Source of the DNA: Moraxella lacunata | GTDB taxonomy: Bacteria; Pseudomonadota; Gammaproteobacteria; Pseudomonadales; Moraxellaceae | Length of the DNA stretch: 11,015 nucleotides | Direction: 5' to 3' | Assembly (NCBI RefSeq): GCF_002027545.1 | Contig: NZ_MXAN01000103.1 | Location: 18,035-29,049 of the forward strand | Shown: piece after piece, positions 7,626-11,015 of the stretch | Position numbering within the stretch: the stretch's first letter is position 1 | How the letters are laid out: each line of letters starts with the position of its first letter | Made by a program: the position numbers and the translations under genes | The notes under the pieces: model-generated | The model's input: the letters and a program-made list of their open reading frames with translations, nothing else | Databases searched by the model: none | What the model was told of the DNA's origin: nothing

Positions 7626-9365
7626 TTACATCTTCTCAACCGTCTTAATACCGAGTAAATCCAGCCCCGTTTTTAAGGTCTTAGCGGTCAAATCTGCCAG
7701 TTGCAGACGGCTATTTTTGGTGTCGTCATCTGCCGACAGTATCGGGCAGGCTTCATAAAACGATGAAAAAATGCCAGCGAGTTCATACAGATAGCCACAC
7801 AACACATGGGGCGTACCGTCTTTGGCGACTTGGCGTAGGGCTTCTTCAAATTGTAGCAATTTGACCGCCAACGCTCGCTCTTTATCGTCCGTGATGACAA
7901 TCTTACCTGTTAGCGTGTCAGGATTTACCCCTGCTTTGGCAAAAATAGAACGCACACGGGTGTAAGCGTACTGCATATAAGGGGCGGTGTTGCCTTCAAA
8001 GTTTAACATACTGTCCCAGTCAAACACATAATCGGTCGTGCGGTGCTTGGATAGGTCGGCATATTTGACCGCCCCAATGGCAACCGCATCAATAAGTGCC
8101 GTCCGCTCATCGGCAGTTACGTCTGGGTTTTTGCTGTCTATCAAGACGGTGGCACGGGCAACCGCTTCATCAAGCAGGTCGGCAAGTTTGACCGTACCGC
8201 CTGTGCGAGTTTTGAACGGTTTGCCGTCTTTGCCAAGCATCATGCCAAAATTGTGATGTTCTAATTTGAACGTATCAGGCACAAATCCGCCAAGCCGTGC
8301 AATCGCCCACGCCTGTGCCATGTGCTGGGCTTGGCGAGTGTCAGAATAGACAATGGCACGGTCAGCGTGCAAAGTGTGATAGCGGTAGCTTGCGGCGGCG
8401 ATGTCGGTGGTGGTGTACAAAAATCCGCCGTCTTTTTTCTGAATGATGATACCCAGTGGCTCACCTTCTTTGTTTTTAAATTCAGGCAGATACACCACGG
8501 TTGCCCCGTCATCTTCTACCGCCACGCCTTTTTCTTTTAGGGTTTTGACGATATCGGGGAGCATGGGGTTATAAAGGCTCTCGCCCATGATGTCTTTGTC
8601 CGTCAAGGTTACGTTTAGGCGTTCGTAACTGGCTTGGTTTTGGCTCATGGTAATGGCAACGAGTTTTTGCCACATGGCAAGGCAATACTCATCGCCACTT
8701 TGGAGTTTGACCACATAGCCACGAGCTTTTTCAGCAAAGGCTTCATCATTGTCATAAGTCGCTTTGGCATCACGATAAAAGGCTTCTAGGTCGGATAGCT
8801 CCATGCCGGAGGCGTTTTCGTTTTGCATTTTTTCAAGGTAGGCGATGAGCATACCAAACTGCGTCCCCCAGTCGCCCACATGGTTGGCACGAATGACGGT
8901 GTCACCCAAAAATTCAAGCACACGCACCGAGCTGTCGCCAATAATGGTAGAACGCAAATGCCCAACGTGCATCTCTTTGGCGACATTTGGCGATGAATAG
9001 TCAATGACAACCGTCTCGGTGTGGTCGGACGTAATGCCCAAGCGGTCGGACGTGCGGGCGGTGCGGGCGGATTTGGCAAGAAAATCCTTGTCAAGAAAGA
9101 TGTTGATAAAGCCCGGCCCTGCGATTTCTAATTTGTCGGCAATACCGCCCAAGGCTTGGCTGTTTGCCAACTCATCAAGCACTTTTTGGGCAAATTCTCG
9201 TGGGTTTGTGCCAAGTTTTTTAGCAACGCTCATCACGCCATTGGCTTGGTAGTCGCCAAATTGGGGCTTGCCTGATTGCTTGATGACAGGGTCGGTATCT
9301 TTGTTCGCCCCTGCGTTTATCATGGCGGTTTGTAGGTGGGTGTGAAGTAGGGATTGGATAGTCAT
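7626..9365 (-). CDS. argS: Arginyl-tRNA synthetase
   Basis: Class I aminoacyl-tRNA synthetase that charges tRNA-Arg with arginine in the cytoplasm; essential housekeeping gene. The 579-residue protein has the family's usual length. The N-terminal Add-1 domain includes [13 protein letters not shown]. The class I HIGH motif is present as [20 protein letters not shown], and the KMSKS equivalent is the ArgRS-type stretch [13 protein letters not shown]. The DALR anticodon-binding domain follows at the C-terminus, and the protein ends [13 protein letters not shown]. The start is placed at ATG 9365 ([11 protein letters not shown]), which matches the family N-terminus and has AGAG nearby; an upstream TTG at 9419 would add 18 unlikely residues and run through a repeat arm. 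The gene is intact and its higher GC content than the jet genes suggests native chromosome. It is followed by a clear terminator. Confidence 0.97.
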   Translation of the reverse strand: MTIQSLLHTHLQTAMINAGANKDTDPVIKQSGKPQFGDYQANGVMSVAKKLGTNPREFAQKVLDELANSQALGGIADKLEIAGPGFINIFLDKDFLAKSARTARTSDRLGITSDHTETVVIDYSSPNVAKEMHVGHLRSTIIGDSSVRVLEFLGDTVIRANHVGDWGTQFGMLIAYLEKMQNENASGMELSDLEAFYRDAKATYDNDEAFAEKARGYVVKLQSGDEYCLAMWQKLVAITMSQNQASYERLNVTLTDKDIMGESLYNPMLPDIVKTLKEKGVAVEDDGATVVYLPEFKNKEGEPLGIIIQKKDGGFLYTTTDIAAASYRYHTLHADRAIVYSDTRQAQHMAQAWAIARLGGFVPDTFKLEHHNFGMMLGKDGKPFKTRTGGTVKLADLLDEAVARATVLIDSKNPDVTADERTALIDAVAIGAVKYADLSKHRTTDYVFDWDSMLNFEGNTAPYMQYAYTRVRSIFAKAGVNPDTLTGKIVITDDKERALAVKLLQFEEALRQVAKDGTPHVLCGYLYELAGIFSSFYEACPILSADDDTKNSRLQLADLTAKTLKTGLDLLGIKTVEKM

Positions 9366-9462
9366 GACGGCTCTTAAAGTGATGTTAAAATAGGGCGTGC
9401 CTACCTTTTGTATTTGCAATGAAAAATGAGAAAAATCGCCCGTTTTTCAAGGAAAAAGTGAG

Positions 9463-9485
9463 GTTTGATAGTCATTCTATCAAAC
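9463..9485. repeat. 9-bp-stem hairpin in the WG gene/argS intergenic region
   Basis: GTTTGATAG (9463-9471), loop TCATT, CTATCAAAC (9477-9485) forms a perfect 9-bp stem. On the minus strand a T5 run follows five bases after the stem, so it may help terminate transcription from the WG-repeat genes before argS. The core of the hairpin also occurs at window position 1-17. Confidence 0.7.
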
Positions 9486-9533
9486 GAGCTTTTGACGAAG
9501 AAAAACAAGATTTAGCCATTTTTCATGCAAAAA
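9467..9533. repeat. Dispersed intergenic repeat, copy B (uninterrupted)
   Basis: Same two conserved blocks as at window positions 1-17 and 106-125, here at 9467-9483 and 9514-9533, separated by only 30 bases. The linker (AAGAAAAACAAGATTT and neighbours) is loosely alike in the two copies. Both copies lie in intergenic DNA in the same orientation relative to minus-strand genes. Likely a genome-wide repeat of this organism; function unknown. Confidence 0.75.
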
Positions 9534-9641
9534 CAGGGAATTATTTTTAAAATATTTGTAAATTTTAAATTGTGTTATAAAGGGTAGGCATGCCCTATAT
9601 TATTATACTAAAAATAAAGCGGTTTTGGCAAAAATCATCAC

Positions 9642-9670
9642 AAAAACGCTTGGGGCTAGTCTAGGCGTTT
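9642..9670 (-). terminator. Possible terminator overlapping the WG-repeat gene stop
   Basis: On the minus strand AAACGC (9665-9670) pairs with GCGTTT (9644-9649), followed by two more Ts. The stop codon of the WG-repeat gene lies in the loop. The stem is short and the loop 15 bases, so this is a weak call. Confidence 0.3.
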
Positions 9671-10348
9671 GCCTGTTTTGTCTATATGAAAGATTTCGCC
9701 ATTTAGTCTCACTAGGGCTTTGCCATTTTTAAAATCCCAAGCATAATCATATTGAATAGGAATAATAACATTGCCTGTGTTATCAATATACCCCCTCTTA
9801 TAATTTTGTTGTGCGATTGCCAGGCGTTCTAAAAACTCCCCGATATAGTCATATTGAATAGGCACAACCACCCTGCCTGTTTTATTAATATGCCCCCATT
9901 TGCCTTCTTGCTCTATATTTGCCAATCCTTCTGAAAAGCTCAAAACATTATCATAATGCATGGGAATAACCACTTCACCTGTTTTGTCAATAAAACCCCA
10001 TTTGCCGTTTTGCTTTACATTTGCCAATCCTTCTACAAAAGACCAAGCATCATCATATTGAATGGGAATAACCACTTTACCTGTTTTGTCAATAAAGCCA
10101 TATTTATTATTTTGTTCTACGAGTGCCAAGCCTTCTGAAAAACTGCGAGCATAATCATATTGAACAGGAATAACCACTTTGCCTGTTTTGTCAATAAAAC
10201 CGTATTTGCTGTTATTTTTTGCAACCGCCAATCCGTCTTGCAAACAACCAGCTCCATCATACCCCGTCACCTGTGGTCTTTCACACGCCAAAGCAGGTAA
10301 GGATAAAAGGGATAGGGTGATGATAAGGGGGTTTAGAAATTTTTTCAT
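9656..10348 (-). CDS. Secreted WG-repeat protein
   Basis: A 230-residue protein made almost wholly of WG repeats (KWGFIDKTG type). Residues 1-21 form a classical signal peptide (MKKFLNPLIITLSLLSLPALA) with probable cleavage at ALA before Cys22; the -3 residue does not fit a good lipobox, so a type I signal is more likely than a lipoprotein. Cys22 and Cys35 could form a disulphide in the periplasm. From residue 39 there are five 34-residue units and a final partial one, each with a G-K-(Y/W)-G-F-I-D-K-T-G core and V-V-I-P-x-Q-Y-D ending. The start ATG has AAGGAT seven bases upstream. It lies 44 bases after the broken WG-repeat gene and was probably co-transcribed with it. The molecular function of WG-repeat proteins is generally unknown, and nothing here defines a partner. 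Confidence 0.88.
   Translation of the reverse strand: MKKFLNPLIITLSLLSLPALACERPQVTGYDGAGCLQDGLAVAKNNSKYGFIDKTGKVVIPVQYDYARSFSEGLALVEQNNKYGFIDKTGKVVIPIQYDDAWSFVEGLANVKQNGKWGFIDKTGEVVIPMHYDNVLSFSEGLANIEQEGKWGHINKTGRVVVPIQYDYIGEFLERLAIAQQNYKRGYIDNTGNVIIPIQYDYAWDFKNGKALVRLNGEIFHIDKTGKRLD
9659..10234 (-). repeat. Tandem 102-bp coding repeats
   Basis: Five complete units and one partial unit of 34 codons each underlie the WG-repeat protein. They are close at the DNA level: the strings around ACCACTTTGCCTGTTTTGTC and AATAAAACC recur with few changes. Such arrays can change unit number by recombination or slippage, so strain length differences are expected. Confidence 0.85.
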
Positions 10349-10392
10349 AATTTTATCCTTTTAAAATAACTTTAAAAAATTGTCTTATTTGA

Positions 10393-10968
10393 TTAGCCTG
10401 AACAATGGGTTATTTTGTTAATATTCATGGCGAGATTGCTTGTTGCTGTTTGGATATTTTCTTGATGATGTTGATTGGGGCTAATCTCATTATCCTTGCT
10501 GTCAAAATAGCCTGTTTGTATGCCAAATTTACCATTTGATAATTTATACACAATCTTGCTTAAAAAGCCTAAGGTATGTCGCCAAAACACTGCCAAGCCG
10601 TCATCATCTTCTGTAATATCATCATACCAAGTGGGTAAAATGGTTTGCTCTGGTTTATAAAACACGCCAAATTTGTCATGGTGCTTGATAATCATGAGCG
10701 TATCTGAAAAATCACGAATGTAGTCATATTCAATTGGTAAGACTTCTTTACCCGTGTTGTCAATCATGCCCGATTTGTCATTTTGCTCCACTTCAATCAA
10801 CTCATCATCAAGACGTTCTGTTTTGTCATAAATGGTAGGAATGACGATACTGCCTGTTTTGTCGATATAGCCGTATTTGCCATTTTGCTTAACTTCTGCC
10901 ATACCCCTGACAAATTCCCCCGCATAATCAAAGATTAAGGGAATGACCACCTTACCTGATTTGTCAAT
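10393..10968 (-). pseudogene. WG-repeat protein, 5' part removed by a mobile element
   Basis: About 190 codons of a second WG-repeat protein remain, beginning inside a repeat at IDKSGKVVIPLIFDYAGEF and ending HCSG. Three further units follow (GKYGYIDKTG, DKSGMIDNTG, DKFGVFYKP), the later ones degenerate, then a C-terminal segment with KLSNGKFGIQTGYFDSKDNE. The break falls in the middle of the WG motif, directly at the mobile-element end at 10969-10970, so the signal peptide and first repeats are missing from the window; they may persist beyond the element. A GTG at 10950 could in principle initiate but has no ribosome site. The frame stays open through the visible 46 bases of the element, so a fusion product cannot be excluded. 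It is the upstream neighbour of the intact WG-repeat gene and probably a paralogue from tandem duplication. Confidence 0.75.
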
Positions 10969-10969
10969 A

Positions 10970-11015
10970 GACTTCTTTCCAAACCCCGATTTTTGTGGAT
11001 TTTTAAAAACCTCAA
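10970..11015. mobile_element. Left end of the jetA-type mobile element, cut by the window edge
   Basis: GACTTCTTTCCAAACCCCG and the following bases match the left end of the jetA insertion (6702-6747) with three differences over 46 positions, in the same orientation. It interrupts the WG-repeat gene. Whether this is another 90-bp MITE or a full insertion sequence with a transposase cannot be seen, because the window ends here. Confidence 0.85.

Larger units (their letters stand above)
9390..9598. repeat. 209-bp intergenic segment bounded by 20-bp inverted repeats
   Basis: The left arm ATAGGGCGTGCCTACCTTTT (9390-9409) matches the reverse complement of the right arm (9579-9598) at 18 of 20 bases. 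Each arm is itself partly palindromic (GGCATGCC-type core), as in REP sequences. The bounded segment holds the dispersed repeat copy B and has no coding potential. It may be a REP doublet or a MITE; no target duplication is evident. The left arm lies only 24 bases upstream of the argS start codon, so it is in the argS leader or promoter region. A possible -35 (TTGAAA on the minus strand, 9445-9450) lies inside but no convincing -10 was found. Confidence 0.6.

Noticed and set aside
9020..9060. GGTCGGACG occurs twice within argS and resembles the GGTCGG of the hairpin element at 41-105, suggesting an uptake-type signal.
   Set aside because: The shared core is short, lies in normal argS codons, and only a few copies are visible; no enrichment can be shown in one window.
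8786..9094. Open frame of 102 codons overlapping argS in another minus-strand frame.
   Set aside because: It lies entirely within argS and its composition follows argS codon structure; not a gene.
1..11015. CRISPR array, tRNA or rRNA genes.
   Set aside because: No regularly spaced repeats of CRISPR type and no cloverleaf or rRNA sequence were recognised; the 102-bp repeats are coding.

Overview
The window looks like chromosomal DNA from a Moraxella-like gammaproteobacterium (family Moraxellaceae). This is inferred from the AT-rich accessory DNA, the gammaproteobacterial type of ArgRS, and many small dispersed intergenic repeats; no 16S or marker comparison was possible. All recognisable genes lie on the minus strand, so transcription runs from the right end (11015) to the left end (1). 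Base composition differs sharply by region: sampled 60-base blocks give about 55% GC inside argS (8161-8220) and about 27% GC inside jetC (2401-2460), which suggests the left half is acquired DNA.

Right end (9656-11015): two tandem genes for WG-repeat proteins. The downstream one (9656-10348) is intact and has a signal peptide. The upstream one (10393-10968) has lost its 5' part at the end of a mobile element that runs off the window. Centre (7140-9598): a repeat-rich intergenic region, then argS (arginyl-tRNA synthetase), a hairpin/T-tract terminator, and a small ASCH-domain gene.

Left half (176-7082): a complete-length but decayed Wadjet type I operon, in the order jetA (DUF3375), jetB (DUF4194), jetC (SMC-like ATPase), jetD (DUF3322/DUF2220, TOPRIM nuclease). 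Wadjet is an established anti-plasmid system: JetABC form an SMC/condensin-like DNA loop extruder and JetD cleaves the trapped circular DNA. Here jetA has an in-frame stop plus a 90-bp MITE insertion, jetB has a one-base deletion in an A tract, and jetC has a one-base insertion in an A7 tract plus an in-frame stop. Only jetD is uninterrupted. Removing the MITE and one 4-bp target copy, and reversing the two indels, restores frames of about 500, 231 and 1119 codons, each of the usual family length. The system is therefore almost certainly non-functional as sequenced, although the two homopolymer indels could be sequencing errors.

The most informative features beyond the genes are the MITE in jetA, whose left end recurs in the broken WG-repeat gene at the right edge; the compact jet promoter, with an octamer repeated twice in its spacer and a perfect palindrome at the start site; and a dispersed intergenic repeat present downstream of jetD and upstream of argS, the first copy carrying a nested 65-bp hairpin element.
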